Assembly: GCA_013399015.1 (NCBI GenBank)
Contig: VWZX01010081.1
Coordinates: 2,896,736-2,960,735, forward strand
From: Galbula dea
Lineage: Eukaryota > Chordata > Aves > Piciformes > Galbulidae
DNA: 64,000 bases
Direction: 5' to 3'
A program made the translations under genes and the position numbers. The notes beneath the pieces were generated by a model, which saw only the letters and a program-made list of their open reading frames with translations, was not told where the DNA came from and made no database searches. Positions 10,107 through 23,640 of the stretch are shown in pieces; the first letter of the stretch is position 1; each line of letters begins with the position of its first letter.

Positions 10107-13100
10107 AAGAAATAAAGTGACAAAATGAACAGGTAACATTGAAAAAGCCATAAAATAGCTACAGGACATATTTGAACCTGCAGACCTGATTCAACAAATA
10201 TTTATGAATTAGACTTACACAGGAGACTCACTCCAGCTTTGTTTCTTCTTTACAGTTCAGCCCCTCAATGGAGAAATCCAAGTCCAATATGAGGACTGAC
10301 AATGCTTGAAACTAAGCACACACATAACTATTAGCATTCATTTCAAAATGTAAGCCTTGCCTCAGCAAACCACATAAGCTTAGGTTTGAAGTTACAAAAA
10401 AGTACTTAAAGCTCAGCCATACAGTTGAGTTCCTGCAGCTTAAGCAGTAACAGTATTCCAGCTAAGCTGAAGTGACAAAGGATGCTCTCTTAACCCACCC
10501 CAAACAAAAAGAGAGCCTTTTTCTGCAATGCTAATGGAGATTATTCTCTATTTAGGACAGGTAAAGCTCACATCTAGGGTCAGTCACCATGGTTTAGCTG
10601 AGAAATCTGAAACTCCATCCAGCCATGGGAGCTCATCTGATACCCAAAACCATTTCTTAGCTGGAATGGGATGACCCCTGTGCTCCACAAGAAACATGTC
10701 TTCAGTGCCCTGAGTTATAAAGAGGTAAAATATATCCTGACATTCGTTTTTTGTTAGTGGCAGGCTAAAATTTGCAGGATCATTTCCTAAATTTGGAGGA
10801 ATTCATTCTCTGTCATGCAGAGAACAACTGACACCAGTGCCTGAAACAGAGTTCAGCAGTTTTGTAGTAATTGTCCAACACATAATTCAATGGTAACTTC
10901 ATTTCTCTGTGATATGGTCAGGTTAGGGGGGTGCTTAAGCCAGATTTTTAAATTCTATTTTACTTTGCTGTGGTTGAAATCCCTCAGATTAGAGGGAAAT
11001 AACTTCACTATGACCTTTCAAGCAAAAGCTAATGGCACCTTGTCATCTTGCTGCAACATCAAATAGAAACAAGGACAGAGTACAGAGCTCGACCTGAGGT
11101 TGCACAGGGAGGTGAGGAGTGGAAAAAGAACATAGCTCAGCTGTGGCAAATACACTGTAAGCCTTCACTGCTCCTCAGTCTGACTGCTTTCTCCATCTCT
11201 CCCTGCCTTTCCTCCACTTTTCTCCAGCTGAGAAAAAGGTGGGAGTTGGTCTTTGCTTCAAATCCCTTCTCTTTTGGGAGTCTGGATCATCAGAGTTCAC
11301 AGAATGTCAAATCCCTCCAGTTTTCCAAAGGGTTCTGAGTATCCTGATTCCCCCAGCAGACTCCTGCTCCCTCCAGCACTACTCACCTGGAAAACTGCTC
11401 AGCTGGTCTGGGACTCCTGGGTGGTCTCCACTGAGAGATCTGCTCCACTGAGGCTGAGTTTTCAGACAGAACATCCTCATGCTCAGCTTGGTCCCTGGGG
11501 GAATCAAGCTTGGTGTTGGACCTCCAAAAGAGCCAGACAGCACTGCTGAAATTAGGAAAGTATAAAATTCCCTTAATGTTTACAGTGCTGCATTTGCTGG
11601 AGATAAGTTTATTAGTGTCATGACAAAATGGACATTGACAGCTTCAGCACTTTGCCTAACAGAAGGCAAAAGGCCCTTTTCCAAACTTCCCATGCAGTTT
11701 TCCAAGCAATATTTGATTTTATAAGTGAATGGCCCTTGTTCTCTCTGTCATCCTGTATTCAAACTACATTACCTTAGCTGTAGCTAAGGACTTGGGTTTG
11801 TTTGGGTTTTGTTTTGTTTTGTTTGGTTTTAACTAATACCAGCAGAATATTTTCTGTGGGTGTAAACTTTAAGTACAAATACTACTTTTTGTTTATGAAA
11901 ACAGAACACATTAATAACTACTTGAGGAGAAGAAGGTTTTCTAGCTAAGTAAAGCAAGGTCAGAAGAGAAAGCATTAAGTAAAAATATAGAGGAAATTGT
12001 CATTTTTAGCCACCAGGATTTTTTTTTGTCTTGAGGAAAAGGTAGAGGCATAACTCTCTGATGCACAGGGTATGTCTTCTCCAGGGTGCACTTGACCTGG
12101 AGAATATTTGCCATTCATTGTTCTTTTTTTCCATCACACTAGTAAGATTGCATGCTGCCCTCTCACCAACAGTCATCCTTCCCCAGAAGGGTAAAACAGA
12201 CACTCATGGTATATTCTACACCATAAGCATACACTGGGAACTTATTTGTTTGTACTGAAGAAAAAAAACCCCAAATACCAATCAAAATGTCACAACAGAC
12301 TGTTATTGAGGATAGTGGAACTAACTTTAATCACTAAAATCTCTGCAAAATATGGATCTTCATTTTTTTTCCTACTTGTAATCCATCTACCATCTTGTGC
12401 AGGGTAAAACCCTGAATATGCAGCATGATTCACAAGGACAGACCTATCAGCCCATGGAAACCTCTAGGCTGTTTTCTCATGAAAATTAGGATCTAGAAGA
12501 GTTTCCCAAATATCCTTATGGACCCTAAAACTACTTAGGAATTCAGTTTGTGTTACACATCCTAAAGAAAACCTTTACTCAAAATAGTTCACATTGTGTT
12601 TTTCACTAAAACAAAACAAACAAGCAAACACCTCTAAACAAACAAAAAAAAGAAGCAGCTGCAAATATAACTTAAAAATCAAAAATGCCCACAGACTACT
12701 GGAAAAAAAAGAAATCCATTAACATTTTTTAGAGGTTTGGGGTTTTTTTCAAGAAGGGTTACTCCTTCATATAAAATCCTAGAGTTTCTTTGGCTGGATT
12801 TGGTTGAGATTGTTGTTTTTTTCCCCAAAATGGAGACACTAAAAGTAAAGAGGATCCATTTCCTCATCAAATTTGCCTATCACTTGACTCTTCCTGCAGC
12901 ATGTTGCCAGCACAGTCCTCAGTCAGGAAACACCTTATCACCTAAGTACTGTCAAAGGCCCATAATCATTGGAAACAACAGAGTCCAAATTTGTCCACAG
13001 CTTCTCATCTACTTCTGAAAGTTTATGCTTGTCTTACAACAGACTAAAGTCAGATCTTTGGAGTCTGGAAACTCTGGAAATTGAGCTGACTGTGATGCCT

Positions 13101-13167
13101 TTGGAAAGCAGTGGTCTGCAGGGTGGTCAAAAAACACAAAGCTCTGAATCCAATCTGCTGCAGTAAC

Positions 13168-13229
13168 CTCCTCCAGCTTAAGGATTCCCTGGAGTAGTCT
13201 TCTCAAGCTTTAGGATCCCTTGGAGAAGT
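13168..13229 (+). repeat. 31-bp imperfect tandem pair
   Basis: Two adjacent 31-base units share an AGCTT(A/T)AGGAT(T)CCCTTGGAG-like core with scattered substitutions. Intronic, no assigned role. Confidence 0.75.
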
Positions 13230-13666
13230 GTTTGAAATGGTATTATGTCCTTACAGGAGGATAAGTAATTTAATGTGGATAATTTGGTTTTAATTAAGCC
13301 TTCACTGCTCCTGTTACTAGACATAAAAAACATACTTGATAAAGAAGAAATGAAGAACAATGTGTCTTCTGGTACTCAGTCCTCCTCCACTCCCAGATAT
13401 GGTGTACAAACTGGGGAAACACCAGTACATGCTGGGAGAGAGAGAGCTTGGACATCCACACCAGAGCCCAGCAGTGAGCAGGACCTGGCCACTGGGTTAG
13501 TCCATCCCTTGTACTACTGATACAGAGATAAGAGGATGGAGAAGCATGTGAAATTTAAGCTGACCTTGAGCAAATGTTCCAGAAAAATTGCAACAAAACC
13601 AAGGTAACCCTGGCATGCTTAATTTGCAGAAACTTCTCCCTTGTCTACAGTATAACTACAGAAGCT

Positions 13667-13797
13667 GTAGATGATGCAGTACTTAGGGATCTGGTTTAGT
13701 TTTAGGGACATGGTTTTAGATGATGGTGATAGGTTGATGGTTGGACTTGATGATCTTGGAGATCTCTTTCAACTTTGATAATTCTGTGATTCTGTGA
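13667..13797 (+). mobile_element. CR1 LINE 3'-end fragment
   Basis: It shows CTTAGGGATCTGGTTTAG, GGTTGATGGTTGGACTTGAT and a terminal pair of ATTCTGTG, the 3' untranslated end of a CR1 element. It is truncated and diverged. Confidence 0.9.
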
Positions 13798-14262
13798 AGC
13801 TAAGGGAAGAGTTGTTTTCAGCACTAACAATGGAGAAAGAAAAGTATTGCCACAGTCTGGAGTGAATGCAATGAACTACAATGAACTCCATGCATTACAG
13901 ACTATTTATGAATTCAGTGATGAGTGATCTAAAATATTCTTTCTCTATATACAAAAATACAGAAGTCATGTATCTGTAAAAAGTACTGATCTTGTAAGTG
14001 CAATGTAAAGCAGATCCTTACATCCAGCCAGAGGTCAGATCCTCTACAAGGAGAAATAAAATCTTAGTTCTGGCATGCCAATCACTCTGATATTATAATA
14101 CTCAGAAAAGGTCAGCTATTTAATATGGTGCAGACAAGCAAGATAATTATTAGTGTGAGCTTCACCTTGAACCTTCACTGTTCTTGAGTTTCATTCACAT
14201 CATCTTTTAAAGATATATTCTTGGGTTTACATTTCATAGGCAGGAATTTTCTACATAGACAG

Positions 14263-14624
14263 CATAGAAACATAGAATCATTTAGGTTGGAAAGGACCTT
14301 TAAGATCATTGAGTCCACCACTAAACCACGTCCCTCAGCACCACACCTACATGTCTTTTAAATTCCTCCAGGGATGGTGACTCCACCACTTCCTGGGCAG
14401 CCTGTGCCAGGGCTTGACAACTCTTTCAGTGAATAAATTTTTCCTAGTATCAAATCTAGACCTCCCCTGCTGCAACTTGAGGCCATTTCCACTTGTCCTA
14501 TTCCTTCTTACCTGGAGGAAGGACTGACCTCCAGCTCACTATAACCTCCTTTCAGGTAGTTGTAGAGAGCAAGAAGGTCTCTCTTGAGTCTCCTTTTCTC
14601 CAGTCTAAAGAACCCCAGGGTTGT
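14263..14624 (-). mobile_element. CR1 LINE 3' fragment
   Basis: On the minus strand the sequence ends in the CR1 tail (CATAGAATCATTTAGGTTGG read on the plus strand). It covers the C-terminal reverse-transcriptase coding part, with the plus-strand signature CCTCCAGGGATGGTGACTCC. The frame is broken by indels and substitutions. Confidence 0.93.
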
Positions 14625-16290
14625 TTACCTGGCAAGGTATGCATGTGATATAACACCTATTTGCAAGGAAAAGTACTACAGTATCACACAATAACCATGT
14701 GCTTCTTAAACAGCAGTTCTAAAGACTACAAGTCCTCAGAACTAAAGTCCTGTTGACGTCACTAAAGCCAGGATTTCACACCAGAAAAGGCTATTAGAGA
14801 TGAAGAATTAAGATCAATCTCAAAAAATAAAGCTCTGCCTTCTAACAGGAACAGCTTGAGCCCCTTAACTGGCAGCTCTGGCATCCTGACCTGCCTGGCA
14901 GCATGTAGGCAATCAGCACTGTGCAAGCAGAGGTAGGATAAGCTTTTGGGCTTTTGCACTAATAAACAGAGGTTCTGTAGGAAGGGAAGAAAAGGAGGAG
15001 AAATTAAGAACTGAACTAGTTTTCTGCAAGAACTATAAAGCTGCTGCCTCTTTTGGTCTTTTTTTTGAAAAGACAGGACCAAAGCAGTGTATGTTGGCTC
15101 TGGCAATGCTAACTCTTAAATGCCATTGTGAGGAAAAGTTACTTTCCAGGAGAATTTAAATGAATAACAAAGGAGAAGGCAACTTCTTTTGCTGGCCATA
15201 TATTTTCCCATTAGCTCCAAAACAAATCTCTCTCTAATTTTCTCAGCCTGGAATTATAGACATGAATTAAAACTCCCCCAAGATCAAGGAGGCCATCAAC
15301 ATAATTCAAGTATCTTTTCCAAGGTCACCCAAGCTCAGCTTCACTGCCAATACATAATAATTCTGCCACTGGTTTTGACCAGTACACACACACATGCAAA
15401 GATGGCCATGAAGAGGTTTTAGGGATCAGAACACAACCCATGATACATTTGGAATAATTTTAACTGAAAATATGTAGAAAGGGAGAAGATGCAAAGCATG
15501 GCTTGCAGACTGGGTTACTCCTCTGCTCTGCCTGACTCCTACAGCAGCAGTCCAGGTGGCCAGAGCTATAATTATCCTCACATAAAACCTGCAATTTGGA
15601 GTTGAAAGGCACCTCTGAAATTTGGCAATCCTCCAGAAGCTTAGACTTTCTTAATGTTGCTTAACATTTCATAAAACCCCCCCAACACCTGTATAAGGTG
15701 CTTAAAATGTCATTACCACCTGTAATTAAATGCAGAATCCAATTATCACAGATAGCAAAGCAGGTTGGTGCTTGGTGTTTGTATATATTGACCATGTTGC
15801 TTCTCAAAAAGAAGCAAAGCACACGTAGAGGGATGGAATATGTAGATTGTATGAAGCTCTAAAGAGCAATTACAAGATAAAAGGTGATGAGGAATAATAA
15901 GGACAAATTAGTTTCAGTGAAGTAATGACACTTGCTGTTTAAATTTCTATGTGGAAAGTTCTGGGGGAAAAAAAACAAACAACTAGCCAGCAAAGAAATG
16001 AAGGAAGACAAAAATGAGGGTAAGAATGTGAGAGGTTAATGCTTACTGAACACACTTATGGATATCCCATGTTCCTATCAATACATTTCAGCAGCCTTAT
16101 TAAGAAGTCCTGTGAACCCAGCTACATTTTCAGGGCTGTGAACCACAACCACACAGGCCCTCAGACCAACCTACAGCAGCAGTTACATAAATTACACTCT
16201 GTTCTTTTTAGACTGATTCTACAGAGCTTTCTGAATGTATCCTCCTGCTTTGGGCTGGGTCTTGTTCGTGTGCTCTCATTAAATAATGTT

Positions 16291-16320
16291 AAATAAAGCA
16301 CCAACTAGTTAAAAAAAAAA
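16291..16320 (+). other. AATAAA followed by poly(A), possible retroposed 3' end
   Basis: GTTAAATAAAGC is followed 14 bases later by ten A residues, as at the 3' end of a retrocopied mRNA. No parent gene can be named from the preceding sequence, and no flanking duplication was established. Confidence 0.3.
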
Positions 16321-18220
16321 GAATTATACTGACCAAAAGTATGGGGTCAGCTATTGCAGTCCCTCAGCTGGAATCTTCCAAATGAAGATGTCTCTCCCCT
16401 ATGGAAGAGTAAGCTCAGAGCTTTAATCAGGCCAGTCACACAAGTTGAGGATGATAAATGTATTATAGAGATTTCCCTGCTATATAATTGTGGTTTGTTT
16501 TTAAGCTTAATTCCTGTTTTCAAGGACAAAACATGAGGGAGACATCTAAAGAAAAGATTTAAAATGTTTTTAGATCTTCAGGTGAAAGGGGACAGGAGCA
16601 GCTCAATTCTCTACATCAAACATCTGCTGTGGAGATTTTGGATGGGAACATACTGACTTTGAAATAAATATGTTTCTCCCACTCCTATCAGTTCAGTGGT
16701 CTCTAAATTCCAGATCACAGTGCCACAGTGACTATTTAAGGGCTGATATTCTGTCAAGTAAGTGGATGCTTTTTGGCACATGCAATATATATTTAGCTGA
16801 CATGATACATCACGAGAGTACAGACTGGGCCACCAGGGCCAATAGAAGCTCTACATGCATGAATTAGACTATACAAAGTACAAAATGCATACTAGACTTC
16901 TCAAAGAAAAAAATACTTAATTCCTTAAATCAGCAGGGTATCTAGAAAGAAATGGACTACTCCCTGAATGTGAAGGTGGCAGCCTCTACCCCTGTGACCA
17001 GACCTTCAAGGGAGAATTACATTTTATATCAGTGTAACAGCTTCAGAAACAGTTACTTGAACCTGTGGCTTTTCTGTCTGATCTTCTCCACAGGAGTTGA
17101 TCAGGTTTCCAAATGTGTTTAGTAAACAAAGAAAAAGCACAACCAAACTTTTCACTAATATGGCAAAAACCTTTTTCCTGGCAGTAAGGATGTAACACAC
17201 TTGAACAACTGATTGCATCAGTTTTTTTCAAAATTGGATTTCAAAAGAAGAGTCAATCATGTTTGTGAGGTTAGTGAACACCATACTTAGTACTCTGAAA
17301 TTTTTCTGGCCAAAACAAAGTGCTATTGTTAAAATAAAAGAACATTAAAATCTATTTAAATGGCATTATTCTTTAAAAGCTTTTTTTCCTTGTCAACACT
17401 AAGTCATTGGGCATAATGCATTATAATTATTTGGTGGATGTAGTGTTAAAGTCACAGTTACTATCACTTTGATGAAGTTTACATTATCAAGAAAATATTA
17501 GGTCTCTTTTCCCAAATGCTCTTTTCTCCTTTTTTTCTCATATTCCTTCTTGCCTTTTCCATTCCACACTGCTGAGTTTGAAGTTTTCCTATGCCTGTGC
17601 CCCCCAGGTACTCGAGTACCTGCTTGTTCACTTGACAGCTGATGGACAGGATGTGAGGCAGTGCTGTTGTAGGACAGCTTAGAAGTTAATGCAACTGTTT
17701 CTATCAAATATATTTTTCTTCAGTAATAGTTCCTGTAAAGGAGGGAAGTCTATATACTGTTGTGATCTAAAACACACTTTAATATGCTGCTTCCATTCCA
17801 CTGGGATTACATTCTTTACATAGAGCTTAAAGATATTAAGAATACATTTGTGTTTCCTTCCAGCTGACATTAAAGAAGTTTCACTAAGATATCAATACTT
17901 TCTAAAAGAGGTTCTATATAACTTGAAAATGAAAACCTTTCTTTGGAGACCTGTTATCTATGCTGAATATAAATTTTTTTTTGCCCACTTATTGGATAAT
18001 ATTGGAAAACAGATAAAGAATGAATATGAAAATACATATTATGTTATTCAATATATTACTCTCTTCAATTATTCAGCTTTTTCCAAGTTAAACCAATTTA
18101 TGATTTAATTCTGAATGCAAACTGGAAAAAAAAAAAATCTTTTACATATTTATTTCCAATACACACTGTTTCTTTCTCCCAGACATCTGTAGGGGGGTGG
18201 TCCTCATCTGAGGGAGCTCT

Positions 18221-18505
18221 GAATCACAGAACCATTTAGGTTGGAAAAGACCTTTAAGTTCATGAAGACCTACTGTTAATCCAACACTGCCAAGTCCATG
18301 GTTAAGCCATGTCCTTCAGCACCACATCCACACATCTTGTAGATCCCTAAAGGGATGGTGACTCCACCACTTCCCTGGGTAGCCTGTGCCAACCCTTGAC
18401 AACCCTTTCAGTGAAGAAGTTTCCCTAATGTCCAATCTAAACTTCCCCTGGTGCAGCTTGAGGCCATTTCCTCTTGTCCTACCAGTTTTCACTTGGGAGG
18501 AGAGA
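18221..18505 (-). mobile_element. CR1 LINE 3' fragment
   Basis: The plus strand reads GAATCACAGAACCATTTAGG, then AGGGATGGTGACTCCACCAC and TTGAGGCCATTTCCTCTTG, the reverse complement of the CR1 3' end. The coding part is decayed. Confidence 0.93.
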
Positions 18506-19923
18506 ATCCTAATAATAATGATAGCATCTTAAATGAATAAAATTCTTCTACAGTATCTAAAGATTTAGGCCATAAAAATTTACTCTAATATATTTTTTTC
18601 AGGCTAAAACCAAGGGTGGCACAATGAGTAAATATCAAGGCTTTGAGATTACTCACCAACACATACATTTTTGAAGAGAGGACTTACCTGCTTTTGAGAA
18701 TATCACCCTTGTGCTTTTAGAATGAATATACACCTCCAACCACAAATATTTTAGCAAGAAATACAAAAATTACACCTCTGTACTCTGCTTCATATTGATA
18801 GAGGCAGTTTTTTCCCCAATCACAAACCCTATATTTGTGGGTAATTCTCAGGGACTGACAAGCTTCATGCTAGTTTTGAGGCTTTTCTTCTTTTCATAGC
18901 AATTTTAGTTTACTTTTGATGGTGTTGATGCAATAAACATACATCTGAAAAGGCAAACATCAATACCAGCCTTAATCTGCTGTTTTAACTCCCAGTTCTT
19001 CCCATTCAAAGCACAGACCTGGCTGAGTGGGAAGAGGGCTATTAGCTTGATAGTTACAAAGTCAATAGAAACTGAATTTTAAAAGGATATAAAATCCTCA
19101 CGATAAGGGACATAGAAGGTTGCATGCTCAGTGATCCATACAATTCCCTGCAAATCAGATCAGAGAGATTAGTCTGTTCTGGTGATTAGTTTATTTGCTT
19201 TAATGCAAAGCAGTGAAAGCAGTTCAGGGAAACATGTAGCTACACAAACCCATTTTCTGAAGTATATAGAAGTAAGTGCTAGAAAAGTTTACAAAACTAT
19301 ATCTCTGATGTAACCTTGTCCAAAGCCAGACACTCCAGATGCCTTCCTATAACTTCTTTTCTACCAGGCTGCTTGCAGGCACTGCAGGAAATTTCAGTCT
19401 TAAATCTTGTCAAATTCAAAACAAAACAAAAAGCCCTGAACAAATAACCTCCTTCTTCAAACTCTCTCACACTCACACACTATGAATAACAAATTCATGA
19501 CAGTTTATGAGCTATGGAATTAAAACCTGCAAACATTAAAAGGTCTAATTTAAACTGACCAAAGCCAAAAATTTAGAGCAAACCTATAACACCTTTATAT
19601 CATGCTTTATGTTGTGTAGAGAACCCACCAGTACTGAATGTTGAAGCAATTGTGAATAAAAAACCCAAGCACAAAAAGCAGATTTTACTCTAATTCAGTA
19701 ACTGTAAAGATGGGAAAATGACTAAAAGCAACCAATTGGACACTTGCATGGACATAAGGACCATGATGACACCCATGAGCACCCTCAAGCCCAAATCCCT
19801 TTCAGTGGCATCAGTGCTGTCATTCACAGGGAGCTGACAGATGTTGCCAGGCATTCTGCCCTGAAGTGCCTTGGAGGGACTAAAGCTGAGACATGCTCTG
19901 GTATGCCACTAAGAACCAGGACT

Positions 19924-20097
19924 GTGCAACCACATCTTACATTTAACCACCTCTCAAGGCCATCTAGAAAAGAGGCCATATTCCATAGTTAACAGAGCAC
20001 TCCTCTTCCTTTCTATTGCTAAAGTAAATTCCTAGCAAGCCTTTCAAAAATAGAAAGATCAAATAAACATAAAATGTCATGGTGAGATTTCTAGAGC
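19924..20097 (+). repeat. Direct repeat, copy 1 (about 170 bp)
   Basis: It starts GTGCAACCACATCTTACATT and ends GTCATGGTGAGATTTCTAGAG. A second copy in the same orientation lies about 890 bases downstream. The copies are clearly related but differ by substitutions and small indels. It matches no element I recognise. Confidence 0.85.
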
Positions 20098-20814
20098 AAA
20101 AATAATTTACCATATTGTTGCAGCACATGGATGCTTTCAGAGTGAAGTTGAGCCAGTCAATTTCTTGCATGCAATGAATACTTGCAAAACATTTCCCCAT
20201 CCTCTCCCAGGGCTCACTTCTGCAATCCATATTGGGTACCAGAGACCCTCAAAGCAGAAAACAAGGTTCACTCCATGTCAGCTAAAGATCATTGGTCTAT
20301 ACTTTTGAACTATGACAGACTCTGGCTCTGTGAGAACTGGTTTTGGAAGCAGAGACAGTCTTCATTTAGAAGACAGGGAGGTCACCCATGCACAAAACTC
20401 CTGGCAAACAGCTAGTACTTTTTCTTAAGGAGGATTTTTAAATGAGCTTTGGGTTATGGAGAGCATGAGTTCCAGAAATTCAATAAATGGGTATATGATC
20501 ACTGTAATAAACCTACCTACAGAAGAAAGAAATACAATATTTGTGTATGTGTTTGAATGGAGGCAGGTTCAGACTTGCTGTGTTCAAGTTATGGCATCAG
20601 CCAGCTCTGACCCAGAACCCTCATAGCTGCTTGCAACCCTGCCATCTAGAACCCTCACAATCACACCAGCAAGCTCTGCCAAAGCAGCTTGTTTAACTAG
20701 CCATAGGATTTCAAGGATAGGGCAACTGGACAATATGGGCAAACTTCTTTTGCACTTCAGGAAAGCTATGACCATACCCAGTGTTTATGATCTTGTTCTT
20801 GATTTGCTTTCCAT

Positions 20815-20981
20815 GTGCAACCACATCTTACATTCTACCACCTATTGAGGCCATCTAGGAAAGAGGCAACATTCTATAGTTAACAGAGCACTCCCTTCCT
20901 ACTGCTGAAGTAAATTGGTAGCAAGTCTTTTAAATTATTAAGATCAAATAAACATAAAATGTCATAGTGAGATCCTAGAGA
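20815..20981 (+). repeat. Direct repeat, copy 2 (about 170 bp)
   Basis: Related along its length to the copy at 19924-20097: GTGCAACCACATCTTACATT at the start and AGATCAAATAAACATAAAAT near the end are shared. It is a few bases shorter. It is either an old local duplication or two copies of an unnamed interspersed repeat. Confidence 0.85.
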
Positions 20982-23062
20982 ATGGAATCTAGAGATTTCT
21001 ATCCATGCAGGCTGCTTATTTATCTTCCTGATCAAGCAAAGCAGGAGAGTCTATTTCCTTCTCTTCATTTGAACAAAATTCTTGCCTGTTTTACTTTCAG
21101 GTCTGCTGCCCCAGCCCAAAGTTGCATATGTAGCTTTCAAACACTACAGAAGGATGTTTAGTTGTGTTGGGATACTTTTCTGATGAAAAGTTGAAACCCA
21201 ACATGAATGATATCTGTCCACCAGTAGGAGTACAATAAGTGTAGTTTTCCAGGATCCTTGATTTTGTGTCAACTGTCTCCATTTCACTTCTACATTTGTG
21301 CATACTAAATATAGAATTATTAATTAATATATATTATAATACTAATTATTTACCTAATATTACAACAATACTCTATAGAACTCAATAGAACCAATTGTGT
21401 ATTTAGACAGGGGATTTTTAAGCCTACTACATAGCCTGTGCTCCTTGTCAGGTTTGACTCCTGCAAATGCTTCCAGAAAGAATCTGCACTGCCAGCAGCT
21501 CTCAATTTCCTATTATTTCCTGCAAATTCCTACTGGGGGTAAAGCAGAAGGACCAGGAGGGAGGTACAGTGCACACACACTGGAAGCCAACAGGACAGAT
21601 TCCTTACTTCTCTCTAATCACCTGAGGTCTGGCAGCCTTTTAAATGCAACCTTCATCTCCCAAGTCCTCTCTCCTTTTTATTCCAAGACAGGTTCATTAA
21701 AACCTGAGATTTTTAAACTTTTTTTCCCCAGCATCCCCTGCTGTTCATCAGTGTCTCAGTGTGATGCCCTACCAGGTGACAGATGCATTTTGGGTTTCTT
21801 TGCTTGGTGTGTGTGCAGACCAGGCATTAGAAGTGCATCAGGAAGCCCATGTCTGAGCCAGCAGATGTGAACACACAGCTCCTGAAATCCTACTCCATAA
21901 TGTGACTGTACTCTGCTACCCCTCTGTGCCCCAGGTGCTACCCTGAGCTTCAGTTTTTAATCTCCCAGTAAAAGTACAAGTACATTTTTGGCCTGCAGGC
22001 CATACAGAGAAAAGAAAGAGGATGTTCTGTTCCAGATTTTGTTATATTTTGGCATTCACGCTCCTAAGCATAAATTATTAATGTTCAAACAGATCACCTT
22101 TTTCACAAGCTTTTTCCATACACTGTCCAATTTCCCCCAGATTTATCTCCTGCCTCATCATCAGAACCCATCCTAGGTCTCCACAAGCTCTGCTTTCTCT
22201 GGATATCTGCCCTTTTGGCCTTACTCTCCCCCTTTGTGCTAATTCACAGCTCTTTCCTTTGTTCCTGTCTTTCTCTCCTCCTGTCTTCTGCTGGACAACT
22301 TGCAGATTTTTAGCTAAGGTTTTTCAGTCTCTCCCATATTTCCTTCTCACATCTCCACCTTTCTGGCCCAGAAGTGTATGCCATGCACAGGCTTATTAAT
22401 TACCCACTCACTAACATGAGCAGTAATGAACAACAGCCAAACCCTGACTATGTTTCCTCAACAAGAACAGGATCTGTAAGGGTAAGCAGTCAGTTAGCAC
22501 CTGTCACAAGACTTTTCTGAAGCTAATGTCATGGAGATTTCACCTTCTATGTTTGAATGAAACTGGCTAATATACAGCAAATATAGAAGGCAGAGAGAAA
22601 CACAGACAGGAAAAAAAACCAACCAACATTAAAACCCAATATCTAAAAGTCTTACAGCCATTACCTGTGATATTTTAAAATGTTAGACAAAAATAATGAT
22701 GATTTTCAAAAGTAATGTACTGCCTGTAATGAGGTCTAAGGTCTGAACTCTAGTATCCATTTGTTTAAAAAGCACTTACTATAATTACTTTCATTTTCTA
22801 CCAGACTGTCTTCCTCTTCTTCCTCTTCTCCCAGCACCCCCTGCAAAAGGCCTTGGTAAAAATCTTCATGGGTGCTCCACCACCTCCTCAGGACCACATT
22901 TCAGCTAGCCAGAGAGAAAGGAATAAAGTATTAAATTAAATATGGTCTCCCACACAATCATGCTGTCTATTCCTCCAGCCAGCTGAAGGTGGCTTGACAT
23001 GGCCAGCTGAGGTACCAGAAGAAAGCCCCCATGAACAACAGCTCCTTCCCTTCCTTCTTCAA

Positions 23063-23640
23063 GAATCATAGAATGGTTTGAGTTGGAAGTGACATTTAAA
23101 GGTCATTTAGTCCAAGCAGGGACATCTTCAACTACAGCAGGCTGCTCAGAGCCCTGTCCAACCTCACCTGGAGTGTTTCCAGGGATGGGACATCTACCAC
23201 CTCTCTTTGAGCAACATTTGAGCAACCCTATTATAAACCATTATAAAAACCCCATTATAAAACATTTCTTCCTTATATCCAGTATAAATCTCCCCTCTTT
23301 TAATTTAAAGCCATTACTCCTTTTCCTGACACAACAGACCCTGCTAAAAAGACTGTCCCATCTTTCCTATGGGCTTCCTTTAAGTACTGAAAGTCTGCAA
23401 TAACATCTCCCTGGAGCCTTCTCTTCTCCAGACTGAACAACCCCAAAACATTCTCAGGCTGTCTTCACAGAAGAGGTGCTCCAAGGCTCTGGTCATCCCT
23501 GTGGCTTTCCTCTGGATGCCCTTCAATGGGTCCTTCTTGTGGTGAGGACTCCAGAGCTGGACACAGTACTGCAGGTGGGGTCTCATCAACTGGATCAAAA
23601 GGGCAGAATCACCTCCCCTCAACCTTCCCCACCTTCATCA
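23063..23640 (-). mobile_element. CR1 LINE 3' fragment
   Basis: The plus strand begins GAATCATAGAATGGTTTGAG and continues through sequence antisense to the CR1 reverse-transcriptase C-terminus. Frame remnants such as MRPHLQYCVQLWSP and ERVQRKAT-like text are readable on the minus strand. It carries frameshifts and an internal short duplication near 23225-23265. Confidence 0.93.

Noticed and set aside
21397..21870. 157-codon open frame in the large intron
   Set aside because: No recognisable domain and a composition like translated intron; no splice context links it to VWDE.
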